A DNA stretch of 39,621 bases from Lachnospiraceae bacterium (GCA_022510725.1 JAFLSW010000021.1:1-39621), one strand, 5' to 3'; positions 17,011-26,552 are shown, numbered from the stretch's first letter. Program-made: numbers and translations. The notes: generated by a model from the sequence alone, not told the origin.

Positions 17011-17793
17011 ATGGCAAATTACAGATTCGAGATTCAATATGAAGGTACTCGATATGCCGGATGGCAGAGGCTTTCCGGCAAAGAGAATACCATACAGGGA
17101 AAGATAGAAGATGTGCTGGGAAGACTTACAGGAGAGCCGGTGGCAGTGATCGGAGCAGGACGGACCGATGCAGGGGTTCATGCAAGAGGGCAGGCAGCAA
17201 ATGCCCACTTTGCCACAAATCTTTCAGACCTGGATATCCGGGAATATATGAACCAATATCTGCCGGAAGATATCAGGATCTGTCTTGTGGAGCAGGTCTC
17301 AGAGGACTTTCACAGTCGCTATCAGGCAAAGGAAAAGTGCTATTTGTATCGTGTCAGCCTGAAAGAAGTACCGGATGTGTTTTCCAGACGCTATGTCTAT
17401 GAATATGCAAAGGATACACAGCGTTCTCTGGAAGAGCGGAGAGAAGCTGCAGCGGGAGCTTTAGATGTGGAGGCTATGAAAAAAGCGGCGGCATATCTTT
17501 TGGGAGAACATGATTTTCGGGGATTTTGTGGCAGGAAGATCAAGAAAAAGTCTACTGTCCGGTGTATCCATTCCATTGATATCCGTATGGAAGAGGGAGA
17601 ACTTCGTTTCTATTATAAGGGAAACGGCTTCTTGTTCCATATGATCCGGATCATGACAGGAACCCTGTTGGAGGTAGGAGAGGGAAAGCGGCCGGCAGAG
17701 GATATGAAATACATTCTTGAAACGAAAGACCGGCAAAATGCAGGCAGGACCCTTCCTGCAAAGGGACTGACCCTGTTATCCGTGGATTTTTAA
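17011..17793 (+). CDS. truA: tRNA pseudouridine(38-40) synthase
   Basis: A 260-aa enzyme that isomerises uridines 38-40 in the anticodon stem of many tRNAs. The catalytic aspartate is D53 in GRTDAGVHARGQ. YEGTRYAGWQRL at the start and FLFHMIRIMTGTLLEVG near the C-terminus are TruA blocks. An AAGGGA ribosome site lies just before the ATG, 9 nt after the previous gene. Length is normal. Confidence 0.96.
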   Translation: MANYRFEIQYEGTRYAGWQRLSGKENTIQGKIEDVLGRLTGEPVAVIGAGRTDAGVHARGQAANAHFATNLSDLDIREYMNQYLPEDIRICLVEQVSEDFHSRYQAKEKCYLYRVSLKEVPDVFSRRYVYEYAKDTQRSLEERREAAAGALDVEAMKKAAAYLLGEHDFRGFCGRKIKKKSTVRCIHSIDIRMEEGELRFYYKGNGFLFHMIRIMTGTLLEVGEGKRPAEDMKYILETKDRQNAGRTLPAKGLTLLSVDF

Positions 17794-17835
17794 TTTGGGT
17801 GAAGGAAAAAGAAATTGTATTGGGGATACTGAGCA

Positions 17836-18342
17836 ATGAAAAGTCATAAAAAGCGATATCTTTTTATTTTATTGCTGATCTTATATCTATGCCTGCTGTT
17901 GCGGCTGATCGTATTTAAATATCCGATTCCGGTGCTACGGGGCATCATAGACGAATGGGAGTTGAGCAATGCCAAGGTCGGTGTGGCTACGGCAAATCTG
18001 ACCCCATTTAAGACCATTCGTATGTATATCCGCTATTATGATACCATCAACGGATTTGATAACCTGTTTGGCAATATTTTGGTCTTTATGCCTTTGGGTA
18101 TCCTGATACCCTTATCTTTTCCGGGAATGAGGCGCTTTTGGGAAGTGCTGCTGCACTCCTTCTGGCTTTCCCTGTGTATTGAGCTGTTTCAGCTTGTCAG
18201 CCATTTTGGCGCCTTTGATGTAGATGATATCCTATTAAATGCCTTAGGAGGACTGCTGGGGTATTTGGTATTTGTCATAGCAAGCAGGATATGGAAACGG
18301 ATCAAGAAAGATAAACTTAAGGGGACGGTTCCTGAAAACTAG
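17836..18342 (+). CDS. VanZ-family membrane protein
   Basis: A 168-aa membrane protein with about four hydrophobic helices. The family pattern is FDNLFGNILVFMPLGILIPL in the middle and IELFQLVSHFGAFDVDDILLNALGGLLGY at the end. VanZ relatives are linked with low-level teicoplanin resistance and with other, unclear roles; resistance should not be assumed here. It follows truA by 42 nt in the same direction with a weak ribosome site (GAGC). It precedes an ABC exporter by 9 nt. Confidence 0.85.
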   Translation: MKSHKKRYLFILLLILYLCLLLRLIVFKYPIPVLRGIIDEWELSNAKVGVATANLTPFKTIRMYIRYYDTINGFDNLFGNILVFMPLGILIPLSFPGMRRFWEVLLHSFWLSLCIELFQLVSHFGAFDVDDILLNALGGLLGYLVFVIASRIWKRIKKDKLKGTVPEN

Positions 18343-18351
18343 GAGACAGAA

Positions 18352-20157
18352 ATGAAAAGCCTTTTAAAATATTTAAATGAATATAAAAAGGAAAGCGTGC
18401 TGGCACCTTTATTTAAGATGCTGGAGGCTTCTTTTGAGCTATTTGTGCCGCTTGTTATGGCGGTGCTCATAGACTATGGTATCGGCGGTAGCCAGTTTGA
18501 GGGATTCGATTCTTATGAATCATATCTAGACGGCCACTACGGTAACATGTATATTGTGCTGCGTATGGGATTGTATCTTGTCATACTGGGAGTGATCGGC
18601 CTGATCTGCTCTATTACGGCTCAATATTTTGCAGCCAAAGCGGCGGTAGGATTTTCCAAAAGACTTCGCCAAGCCATGTTTTCCCATATACAGAAGTTAA
18701 GCTATGAAAAACTGGATCAGGCAGGCACATCCACCCTGATCACCCGCATGACCAGTGATATCAATCAGGTACAAAACGGGGTGAATATGTTTTTGCGCCT
18801 GTTTTTACGGTCCCCTTTTATCGTGGTCGGAGCCGTTATCATGGCCTTTTATGTGGATGCAAAAGCGGCATTGGTCTTTGCTGTGGCAATTCCCTTGCTA
18901 AGTCTGGTAGTATTTGCCATTGTTTTCGCCAATATTCCTTTATACCGCAAGGTACAGGACGGATTGGACAAGGTTCTGCTTTCGGTCAGGGAGAACCTGA
19001 ATGGTATTCGGGTCATCCGGGCATTCCATAAAGAGGCGGATGAAATAGAAGCCTTTGATAAAAAGAATCAGGAACTGACCCGCATCCAGCTTTTTGCAGG
19101 ACGGGTTTCGGCACTGTTAAATCCCGTCACATATGTCATTATCAACATAGCCCTTGTATTTCTGCTAAATCAGAGCGCTTTACGGGTAGATATAGGCAGC
19201 CTGTCACAAGGTGAAGTGGTAGCCTTGGTGAACTACATGGCACAAATTTTGGTAGAATTGGTGAAGTTGGCTAACCTGATCGTAACATTGACCAAAGCGC
19301 TTGCATGTGCTGTCAGAATTCAGACGGTCATGGAGCTGCCGGAAGGGATGGAAGAAGAAAGTGACATAAACACCTCCTCTCAAAATGTGCAGAAAATCAA
19401 GGAAAATGAAGAAAGTGACGAATGCGTCAAATTTGATCATGTAGGCTTTACCTATCGGGGCGGAAAAGGGGAAGTATTGACCGAAATGGATTTTTCTGTC
19501 AAAAAAGGTGAAATCGTAGGAATTATTGGCGGCACCGGTTCCGGCAAGTCCACTTTGGTCCAGTTGATCCCACGATTTTATGATGTCACCAGGGGAGAAG
19601 TGCTGGTGGATGGCAGGAATGTAAAGGATTATGAAATAGATACATTAAGGAAGAAGATCGGTATCGTGCCCCAAAAGGCGGCGCTCTTTAAAGGAACCAT
19701 ACGGGACAACCTGTTATTTGGAGATCCGGATGGGGCAGAGGAAACTCTGTGGGAGGCATTAGAGACGGCCCAGGCCAAAGAATTTGTAGAAAAGAAAGAG
19801 GGAGGCCTGGATGCAGAAGTGGAGCAGGGCGGCAGGAATTTCTCCGGAGGCCAGAAGCAAAGGCTGTGTATTGCCAGAGCATTAGTCAGAAGACCGGAAA
19901 TCCTGATCTTGGATGACAGCAGCTCTGCACTGGATTATGCCACTGATGCAGCCCTAAGGACTGCCTTAAAGGGACTTTCCTACCGTCCTACAGTATGGAT
20001 CGTTTCCCAGAGGACCGCGTCCATACAGCATGCGGACAAAATCGTGGTTTTGGATGACGGAGAGATAGCAGGCATGGGTACCCATGATGAACTTCTTGCT
20101 TCCTGCAAGGTTTATCAGGAAATTTATGATTCCCAGTACCAGGAAGGAGGCAGATGA
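18352..20157 (+). CDS. Heterodimeric ABC exporter half, degenerate-site subunit
   Basis: A 601-aa half-transporter: six membrane helices at about 1-320, then an ATPase domain. Walker A is GGTGSGKS at 393-400 and the signature FSGGQ is intact at 497-501. The catalytic Glu after Walker B is Asp (LDD, D521-D522), and the switch His is replaced by Gln (Q553 in VSQRT). These changes mark the catalytically weak subunit of exporters such as TM287/288 and BmrCD. AGGAG precedes the ATG. The stop overlaps the next start as ATGA. A Ser/Glu-rich insertion (about 330-360) links the two domains. Substrate unknown. Confidence 0.93.
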   Translation: MKSLLKYLNEYKKESVLAPLFKMLEASFELFVPLVMAVLIDYGIGGSQFEGFDSYESYLDGHYGNMYIVLRMGLYLVILGVIGLICSITAQYFAAKAAVGFSKRLRQAMFSHIQKLSYEKLDQAGTSTLITRMTSDINQVQNGVNMFLRLFLRSPFIVVGAVIMAFYVDAKAALVFAVAIPLLSLVVFAIVFANIPLYRKVQDGLDKVLLSVRENLNGIRVIRAFHKEADEIEAFDKKNQELTRIQLFAGRVSALLNPVTYVIINIALVFLLNQSALRVDIGSLSQGEVVALVNYMAQILVELVKLANLIVTLTKALACAVRIQTVMELPEGMEEESDINTSSQNVQKIKENEESDECVKFDHVGFTYRGGKGEVLTEMDFSVKKGEIVGIIGGTGSGKSTLVQLIPRFYDVTRGEVLVDGRNVKDYEIDTLRKKIGIVPQKAALFKGTIRDNLLFGDPDGAEETLWEALETAQAKEFVEKKEGGLDAEVEQGGRNFSGGQKQRLCIARALVRRPEILILDDSSSALDYATDAALRTALKGLSYRPTVWIVSQRTASIQHADKIVVLDDGEIAGMGTHDELLASCKVYQEIYDSQYQEGGR

Positions 20158-21899
20158 TGGAAGGCTTACAAAAGGAAACTTTAAAAAAGGTTTTAAACAG
20201 GATCAAAGGGTATTGGTTTTATCTGGCCATTTCCCTGTGCCTGACGGTGGTAACGGTGATCTGTACCCTGTATCTGCCTATTTTAACAGGTCATGCAGTA
20301 GATTGTATGTGGGATCAGGGTTGGGTGGATTTTGACAGGCTGAAAACGCTTTTGGTGACCATGGGATGGGTCATTGCCGCTACGGCAGCTTCTCAGTGGC
20401 TTTTGAGCCTTTGTAACAATCGCATGACTTACTTTGTAGTCAGGGACATCCGCAAGGAAGCGTTCCGAAAGCTGGAGATCCTTCCTCTTAAATATACGGA
20501 CAGCCATTCTACAGGAGAAATCGTAAGCAAGGTAATAGCGGATGTGGATCAGTTTGCAGACGGCTTGTTGATGGGATTTACCCAACTGTTTACAGGAGTG
20601 CTGACTATTTTCGGAACCTTGTTTTTCATGTTGTCCATTCATGTAGGCGTGGCTTTGGTGGTGATCCTGATCACGCCTGTATCCCTATTTGTAGCAAGCT
20701 TTATTGCCAAAAAGACCTTTTCGCTGTTTCGTGCCCAGTCACAGACCAGGGGCGAGCAGACTGCTCTTATTGATGAAATGATCGGCAATCAGAAGGTAGT
20801 GCAGGCTTTTTCCAAAGAAAAAGATGTGGAAGAGCGCTTTGAAGAGATCAATGAAAGGCTGGAAGACTGTTCCCTGAAAGCTATTTTTTATTCTTCCATC
20901 ACCAATCCGGCCACCAGATTTGTCAACAGCCTGGTATATACCGGCGTGGGTATTACAGGAGCGTTTGCGGTATTAAAGGGTTATTTGACGGTGGGGCAGC
21001 TGACCAGCTTCTTAAGCTATGCCAATCAGTACACCAAGCCCTTTAATGAGATTTCCGGCGTAGTAACGGAGCTGCAGAATGCCATCGCCTGCGCCGCAAG
21101 GATATTTGAGCTGATAGAAGAAGAACCCCAGATTCCCGATGGAGAGGATGCAGTGGAGCTTTCTCAGGTGACGGGAGAGGTATCCTTAAAGGATGTGTGC
21201 TTTTCTTATGTACCTGATAAAAAGCTGATCGAGCACTTCAATCTGGATGTAAAGCCGGGACAGAGGATTGCCATTGTTGGGCCCACAGGCTGTGGCAAGA
21301 CTACACTTATCAACCTGTTGATGCGGTTTTATGATGTGGATAGCGGCAGCATCAAAGTATCAGATGAAGATATCCGCCATATCACAAGGAAGAGCCTGCG
21401 GTCATCCTATGGCATGGTACTGCAGGAAACATGGCTGAAATCCGGCACCATATTGGACAATATCCGCATGGGAAGGCCGGAGGCTACTTTAGAAGAAGTA
21501 GAAGAGGCGGCTAAGGCATCCCATGCCCATAGCTTTATTAAAAGGCTGCCGGAAGGCTATGAAACGGTCATAGGCGAGGATGGAGGAAGCTTGAGCCAGG
21601 GTCAGAAGCAGCTTCTTTGTATAGCCAGAGTCATGCTCTGTCTACCGCCTATGTTGATCTTAGACGAAGCAACCTCATCTATTGATACCAGAACGGAATT
21701 AAAGATACAAAATGCCTTTGCTTCCATGATGAAGGGAAGGACCAGCTTTATTGTGGCCCACAGACTGTCTACCATAAAAGAGGCGGATGTGATCTTAGTC
21801 ATGAAGGACGGAAACATCATAGAACAGGGAAATCATGACGAATTGCTGGATCAAGGCGGTTTTTATGCTGATCTGTACAATAGCCAGTTTGCAAGTTAA
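20154..21899 (+). CDS. Heterodimeric ABC exporter half, catalytic subunit
   Basis: A 581-aa half-transporter with six membrane helices at about 1-310 and an ATPase domain. Walker A is GPTGCGKTT from residue 376. The canonical Walker B is LILDEATSS with D504/E505, and the switch is His536 in AHRLST. Its own signature is LSQGQ (480-484) instead of LSGGQ. That altered signature faces the degenerate site of the partner subunit, while the partner's intact FSGGQ faces this subunit's good site, so the pair has one active and one inactive ATP site. GGAGG precedes the ATG, and the 4-nt overlap couples translation to the partner. Confidence 0.93.
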   Translation: MMEGLQKETLKKVLNRIKGYWFYLAISLCLTVVTVICTLYLPILTGHAVDCMWDQGWVDFDRLKTLLVTMGWVIAATAASQWLLSLCNNRMTYFVVRDIRKEAFRKLEILPLKYTDSHSTGEIVSKVIADVDQFADGLLMGFTQLFTGVLTIFGTLFFMLSIHVGVALVVILITPVSLFVASFIAKKTFSLFRAQSQTRGEQTALIDEMIGNQKVVQAFSKEKDVEERFEEINERLEDCSLKAIFYSSITNPATRFVNSLVYTGVGITGAFAVLKGYLTVGQLTSFLSYANQYTKPFNEISGVVTELQNAIACAARIFELIEEEPQIPDGEDAVELSQVTGEVSLKDVCFSYVPDKKLIEHFNLDVKPGQRIAIVGPTGCGKTTLINLLMRFYDVDSGSIKVSDEDIRHITRKSLRSSYGMVLQETWLKSGTILDNIRMGRPEATLEEVEEAAKASHAHSFIKRLPEGYETVIGEDGGSLSQGQKQLLCIARVMLCLPPMLILDEATSSIDTRTELKIQNAFASMMKGRTSFIVAHRLSTIKEADVILVMKDGNIIEQGNHDELLDQGGFYADLYNSQFAS

Positions 21900-21900
21900 A

Positions 21901-21937
21901 GCCTGAGAGGCATCCTGCCTCCCAGGCCTTCTTTTTC
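21901..21937 (+). terminator. Terminator of the engB-to-ABC exporter operon
   Basis: GCCTG(A)GAGGCA (21901-21912) pairs with TGCCTC(C)CAGGC (21916-21927) around one mismatched pair, with a 3-nt loop and a long T-rich tail that runs into the pyrimidine tract. Confidence 0.88.
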
Positions 21938-22117
21938 GTTTCTGTCTCTTCGTTTTTTTTCTCTTGTCCTTTCCTTGTGTTTTTGGTCTTATTTGTGTCT
22001 GTTTTTCTTCTATCTTTTCTCTCTCCTTGTTTTTCCTTGTATTTTCCTTCTTTTTTATTTCTTTCTCCTTGTTTTTTGCCTTTTTATTTTGCCGCTCCTT
22101 GTTTTTTGGGCCTTTTT
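21928..22117 (+). repeat. Pyrimidine-rich tract with CTCCTTGTTTTT repeats
   Basis: About 190 nt in which the plus strand is almost all T and C, with only about five A bases. CTCCTTGTTTTT occurs at 22023, 22065 and 22095, and shorter TCCTTGT copies lie between. The last two copies are 30 nt apart. The tract starts in the terminator tail. No gene is credible here: an open frame across it gives only a Phe/Ser/Leu-rich string. Confidence 0.75.
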
Positions 22118-22681
22118 TAAAATTTCCTATTTTGGAGAGAATAAAATATCAAGTGATCTGATATAATTTCAACAAAAATAGTTTACATAATAAAAGTTAA
22201 CATAAAATAAATATTATGCGATATATTATATATGTGAAAGTTTTAAAACACAAGATATAGTGTTATTAGGTCAATTTGAATGATAATTATGTAAACTTAA
22301 TAAGCACAAGATCATAAAATAAAAGCACAATGATGACAGTTATGCAGCAAATATTGCTAAATCATATTTTAATATTTTAGCATGTCAAAATAGACAAAAT
22401 TTATAGGAAATATCTGGGAAAAGGGTAGCTTTATGACAAGAGTATCATTTTCAATACATAACAGAACATATCAATATATAGTGAAAATAGCACAACAAAC
22501 CACAATATATAGTAAACATAAAAGAAGAAAATTTGATATGTTATGCGTTAACTCAGTAAAAATCCATAATACATCAATTTCATAACGACACAACAACATA
22601 TTGTGGTATAAATAACGGTAAACCACATTATATAATAAAAACATGTGTTTTTATATTAAAATCAGATTTGGCATATTTTTA
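22118..22681. other. AT-rich gene-poor island upstream of purL
   Basis: About 560 nt of very AT-rich sequence between the pyrimidine tract and the purL promoter. It holds scattered TATAAT-like boxes and a hairpin at 22635-22654 (ATAAAAAC/GTTTTTAT). The string CAATATATAGT occurs twice about 35 nt apart, and there is one possible 50-residue ORF. No purine riboswitch or other known RNA was recognised. Confidence 0.6.
22433..22585 (+). CDS. Possible small basic protein (50 aa), uncertain
   Basis: An ATG-to-TAA frame of 50 codons inside the AT-rich island. It is preceded by AAGGG with a 7-nt gap, a modest ribosome site. The product would be basic (many Lys, Arg, His), starts MTRVSFSIHNRTYQYIV, contains KHKRRK near the middle, and has no membrane segment. 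In such AT-rich sequence a stop-free run this long is uncommon but can occur by chance. No family is recognised and no clear promoter is seen. It could equally be non-coding. Confidence 0.2.
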   Translation: MTRVSFSIHNRTYQYIVKIAQQTTIYSKHKRRKFDMLCVNSVKIHNTSIS

Positions 22682-22709
22682 TTGAAATTAGGCCCGGATT
22701 TTGTATAAT
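22682..22709 (+). promoter_or_regulatory. purL promoter
   Basis: TTGAAA (22682-22687), a 16-nt spacer and a perfect TATAAT (22704-22709). The start would lie about 40 nt before the purL ATG. This is one of the best promoter matches in the window. Confidence 0.7.
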
Positions 22710-22757
22710 AAAAGTAGTGCTATCACAGAACCATAAAGGGACAACGGAGGAACCATC

Positions 22758-25700
22758 ATGGCAGATGTAAAGCGGATCTATGTAGAGAAGAAAAAGGATT
22801 TTGCGGTAAAGGCTAAGGAACTGAAGGAAGAGCTGCAAGGCTATCTTGGCATTGCCGGATTGGAAGATGTAAGGGTTTTTATCAGATATGATGTGGAAAA
22901 TATATCTGATGCAGTATTTGAAAAGGCATGTCAGACGATCTTTTCTGAGCTGCCAGTTGATATTTTATATAGGGAAAGCTTTGAGATACAGCCGGGAGAA
23001 AGAGTGTTCAGCGTGGAATACCTGCCCGGACAGTTCGATCAGCGTGCGGATTCGGCAGTACAATGTGTGAAATTCTTAAAAGAGGATGAGGAGCCGATTA
23101 TCAAAACGGCGGTAACCTACCTTCTTTCCGGTAAGATTTCCGATGAAGAATTTGCCCAGATCAAAAGCTATTGTATCAATCCGGTAGATTCCAGAGAGAC
23201 GGATCTGAAAAAGCCGGATACCCTGATCACCGAATATGACGAGCCGGAGGATGTAAAGATCTTAGACGGCTTTATGGCAATGGGAGAGGACGAGGCAAAG
23301 AAGCTTTATGATTCCTTACAGCTTGCCATGACCTTCCAGGATTTCCTTCACATTCAGAATTATTATAAAGGGGAAGAGCACAGGGAGCCTACCATGACGG
23401 AGATCCGGGTGTTAGATACCTATTGGTCGGATCATTGCCGCCATACTACCTTCTCTACGGAGTTAAAAAATGTGGAGATCGAAGACGGTTTTTATAAAGA
23501 GCCTATTGAGAAGACTTATCAGGACTATCTTCATACCAGAGAAGAAATCTTTGCAGGGCGGGATGATAAGTTCGTGTGTCTGATGGATCTGGCTCTGATG
23601 GCTATGCGGAAGCTAAAAAAGGATGGCAAGCTTCAGGACATGGAAGAGTCTGATGAGATCAATGCCTGCTCCATCGTGGTTCCTGTTGAGATTGACGGGA
23701 AGGAAGAAGAGTGGCTTGTATTCTTTAAGAATGAGACACATAACCATCCTACGGAGATCGAGCCTTTCGGCGGTGCGGCCACCTGTCTTGGCGGTGCGAT
23801 CAGAGATCCCTTGTCAGGCAGGGGCTATGTATATCAGGCAATGCGTATTACCGGTGCAGCCGACCCTACTGTTCCCGTAAAGGATACATTAAAAGGAAAG
23901 CTGCCTCAGCAGAAGCTGGTAAGGGGTGCGGCCAGCGGCTATTCCTCTTATGGCAATCAGATCGGACTGGCTACCGGCTATGTAAAGGAATTATATCATC
24001 CCAATTATGTGGCAAAGAGAATGGAGATTGGTGCGGTAATGGGCGCTGCTCCCAGGAAAAATGTGATTCGCGAGACTTCCGATCCGAAAGATGTGATCAT
24101 TCTCTTAGGCGGCAGGACAGGAAGAGATGGCTGTGGCGGCGCAACCGGTTCTTCTAAGGTGCATACCGAAGCCTCCATTGAAACCTGTGGTGCAGAGGTG
24201 CAGAAGGGAAATGCTCCCACAGAGCATAAGATCCAGAGGCTTTTCAGAAGAGAAGAGGTCAGCCGTCTGATCAAGAAATGTAACGATTTCGGTGCAGGCG
24301 GTGTTTCTGTTGCCATCGGCGAGTTGGCAGACGGTCTGGTGGTAGATCTGGACAAGGTGCCCAAGAAATATGCGGGCCTGGATGGTACGGAACTGGCTAT
24401 TTCCGAATCCCAGGAGCGTATGGCTGTGGTGATAGATCCCAAAGATATAGATGAATTCTTAGGTTATGCCATAGAAGAAAATCTGGAAGCGGTTTTGGTG
24501 GCAGAGGTAACAAAGGAGCCCAGACTGGTGCTTAGATGGAGAGGAAAAGAGATCGTCAATCTTTCCAGAGCCTTCTTGGATACCAACGGCGCTCATCAGG
24601 AAACCGATGTGGCAGTGGAAGTGCCTAAGGAAGAAGATAATTATCTCAAACAGATCGCAGTTCCTGCCGTTGCCGGGGCAGTAGAAAAACAGGATATAAA
24701 AGAAGCATTCTTACAGACCTTGCAGGATCTGAATGTGTGCAGCCAGAAGGGACTGGTGGAAATGTTTGATTCTTCCATCGGTGCGGCCAGTGTATACATG
24801 CCTTACGGCGGTAAATATCAGCTGACAGAAACTCAGACCATGGTGGCCAAGCTGCCTGTTTTAAAAGGAAATACCAAGACCGTTACCATGATGAGCTATG
24901 GATATGACCCTTATTTATCCAGCTGGAGTCCTTATCACGGCGCAGTATATGCGGTGCTGGAATCTCTTAGCAAGATCGTTGCGGCAGGGGGCGATTATAA
25001 GAAGGTACGCTTTACCTTCCAGGAATATTTCCGCAGGATGACAGAGGACAAACATCGTTGGAGCCAGCCTTTTGCAGCATTGCTGGGAGCCTATGCGGCT
25101 CAGATGGGATTTGGACTGCCCAGCATCGGCGGAAAAGACAGTATGTCCGGAACCTTTAACGATATCGATGTGCCGCCTACCCTGGTATCCTTTGCAGTGG
25201 ATGTGGCAGAATATCCGGATGTGATCACACCGGAATTGAAAGCGCCCGGCAATAAGCTGGTGGCATTTTCCATAGAGAAGGATCAATTCGGTCTGCCCGT
25301 ATATGAAAAGGTATGCGCTTTGTATGAAGCTGTGGCAAAATTAATACATGACAAAGATGTCATTTCTGCTTATACACTGGATTCAAAAGGCTATACGGCG
25401 GCAGCAGCCAAGATGGCATTCGGAAATGGCTTGGGTGTTTCCTTTGCAAAAGACTTATCTGCAGAAGAGCTGTTTGCCAATCGGATCGGTGATATTCTGG
25501 TGGAAGTGCGGGAAGAGAAACTTTCCGGTATTACCATTCCTTATACTATGGTAGGAACGGTTACAGAGTCCGGCTTCACCTTTGGCGATATCACCGTAGG
25601 GGGACAGGAAGCCTTGAAAGCATGGACTTCCAAGTTGGAAAAGGTATTCCCTACCAAAGCCGCAAAAGGCAGTCAGGCTGTGGAAACAAAGATTTATGAC

Positions 25701-26534
25701 ACAAATGACATATATGTTTGCAAAAATAAAGTGGCAAAGCCTACCGTATTTATTCCTCTGTTCCCCGGTACCAACTGCGAGTACGACAGCACCAGGGCTT
25801 TTGAGCGGGCAGGAGCAAATGTGGTGACCAAGGTGTTTAAGAATATCACACCGGAGGATATCCGGGATAGTGTGACAGAATTTGAAAAAGCCATCAGCCA
25901 GGCACAGATCATCATGTTCCCGGGAGGATTTTCCGCCGGAGACGAGCCGGACGGCAGCGCTAAATTCTTTGCTACCGCCTTCCAGAATGAAAAGATCAAG
26001 GAAGCGGTCAGCAAGCTGTTGCAGGAAAGAGACGGTCTTGCCCTTGGTATCTGTAATGGCTTCCAGGCCTTGATCAAGCTGGGACTGGTACCCTTTGGAG
26101 AAATCGTGGGACAAAAAGAAGATTCTCCTACGCTGACCTTTAATACCATTAACCGCCACATATCCAAGATGGTTTATACCAAGGTGGTTTCCAACAAGTC
26201 CCCCTGGCTTAAGCAGGCAGAGCTTGGCAAAACCTATGTCACGCCGGCTTCCCACGGTGAGGGAAGGTTTGTAGCGCCTAAGGAGTGGATCGACAAGCTC
26301 TTTGCAAACGGGCAGGTTGCTACCCAGTATGTGGATTTTGACGGAAACTGTTCCATGGACGAGGAATGGAATGTAAACGGTTCTTATGCAGCCATTGAAG
26401 GAATCACATCCCCTGACGGCAGATGCTTCGGTAAGATGGCACACTGCGAGAGAAGGGATCACGCTGTGGCGATCAATATTTACGGTGAGCAGGATCTGAA
26501 GGTATTTGAGTCCGGCGTTGCCTATTTTAAATAA
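22758..26534 (+). CDS. purL: Phosphoribosylformylglycinamidine synthase, PurL-PurQ fused type
   Basis: A 1258-aa cytosolic enzyme for step four of purine synthesis, converting FGAR to FGAM with glutamine and ATP. The synthase part fills about residues 1-1000, with the ATP-binding and AIRS-like blocks (NHPTEIEPFGGAATCLGG, SIGGKDSMSG, DFGAGGVSVAIGELADG). The C-terminal glutaminase domain starts near PTVFIPLFPGTNCEYDS. Its nucleophile is C1099 in LGICNGFQAL, and the His and Glu lie in SHGEGRF. The length matches the fused form of clostridia and proteobacteria, so no purQ or purS is needed. ACGGAGGA precedes the ATG. It has its own promoter and stands apart from other pur genes. Confidence 0.96.
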   Translation: MADVKRIYVEKKKDFAVKAKELKEELQGYLGIAGLEDVRVFIRYDVENISDAVFEKACQTIFSELPVDILYRESFEIQPGERVFSVEYLPGQFDQRADSAVQCVKFLKEDEEPIIKTAVTYLLSGKISDEEFAQIKSYCINPVDSRETDLKKPDTLITEYDEPEDVKILDGFMAMGEDEAKKLYDSLQLAMTFQDFLHIQNYYKGEEHREPTMTEIRVLDTYWSDHCRHTTFSTELKNVEIEDGFYKEPIEKTYQDYLHTREEIFAGRDDKFVCLMDLALMAMRKLKKDGKLQDMEESDEINACSIVVPVEIDGKEEEWLVFFKNETHNHPTEIEPFGGAATCLGGAIRDPLSGRGYVYQAMRITGAADPTVPVKDTLKGKLPQQKLVRGAASGYSSYGNQIGLATGYVKELYHPNYVAKRMEIGAVMGAAPRKNVIRETSDPKDVIILLGGRTGRDGCGGATGSSKVHTEASIETCGAEVQKGNAPTEHKIQRLFRREEVSRLIKKCNDFGAGGVSVAIGELADGLVVDLDKVPKKYAGLDGTELAISESQERMAVVIDPKDIDEFLGYAIEENLEAVLVAEVTKEPRLVLRWRGKEIVNLSRAFLDTNGAHQETDVAVEVPKEEDNYLKQIAVPAVAGAVEKQDIKEAFLQTLQDLNVCSQKGLVEMFDSSIGAASVYMPYGGKYQLTETQTMVAKLPVLKGNTKTVTMMSYGYDPYLSSWSPYHGAVYAVLESLSKIVAAGGDYKKVRFTFQEYFRRMTEDKHRWSQPFAALLGAYAAQMGFGLPSIGGKDSMSGTFNDIDVPPTLVSFAVDVAEYPDVITPELKAPGNKLVAFSIEKDQFGLPVYEKVCALYEAVAKLIHDKDVISAYTLDSKGYTAAAAKMAFGNGLGVSFAKDLSAEELFANRIGDILVEVREEKLSGITIPYTMVGTVTESGFTFGDITVGGQEALKAWTSKLEKVFPTKAAKGSQAVETKIYDTNDIYVCKNKVAKPTVFIPLFPGTNCEYDSTRAFERAGANVVTKVFKNITPEDIRDSVTEFEKAISQAQIIMFPGGFSAGDEPDGSAKFFATAFQNEKIKEAVSKLLQERDGLALGICNGFQALIKLGLVPFGEIVGQKEDSPTLTFNTINRHISKMVYTKVVSNKSPWLKQAELGKTYVTPASHGEGRFVAPKEWIDKLFANGQVATQYVDFDGNCSMDEEWNVNGSYAAIEGITSPDGRCFGKMAHCERRDHAVAINIYGEQDLKVFESGVAYFK

Positions 26535-26552
26535 GACTGAGGGAGGAAGAAT

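Noticed and set aside
22023-22106. CRISPR-like array from the CTCCTTGTTTTT copies
   Set aside because: Only three short copies at unequal spacing, low complexity, and no cas genes in the window.
21964-22166. ORFs of 63-65 codons in the pyrimidine tract
   Set aside because: Composed almost only of Phe, Leu, Ser and Cys because the strand is T/C-rich; no ribosome site.
22181-22296. 11-bp inverted repeat GTTTACATAAT/ATTATGTAAAC
   Set aside because: In sequence this AT-rich such a pair is expected about once by chance in 600 nt.
22118-22757. Purine riboswitch before purL
   Set aside because: No three-way-junction core sequence was found; the region is simply AT-rich.
25455-26462. 335-codon minus-strand ORF inside purL
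   Set aside because: Antisense shadow of a clearly conserved coding sequence; no ribosome site and no family features.
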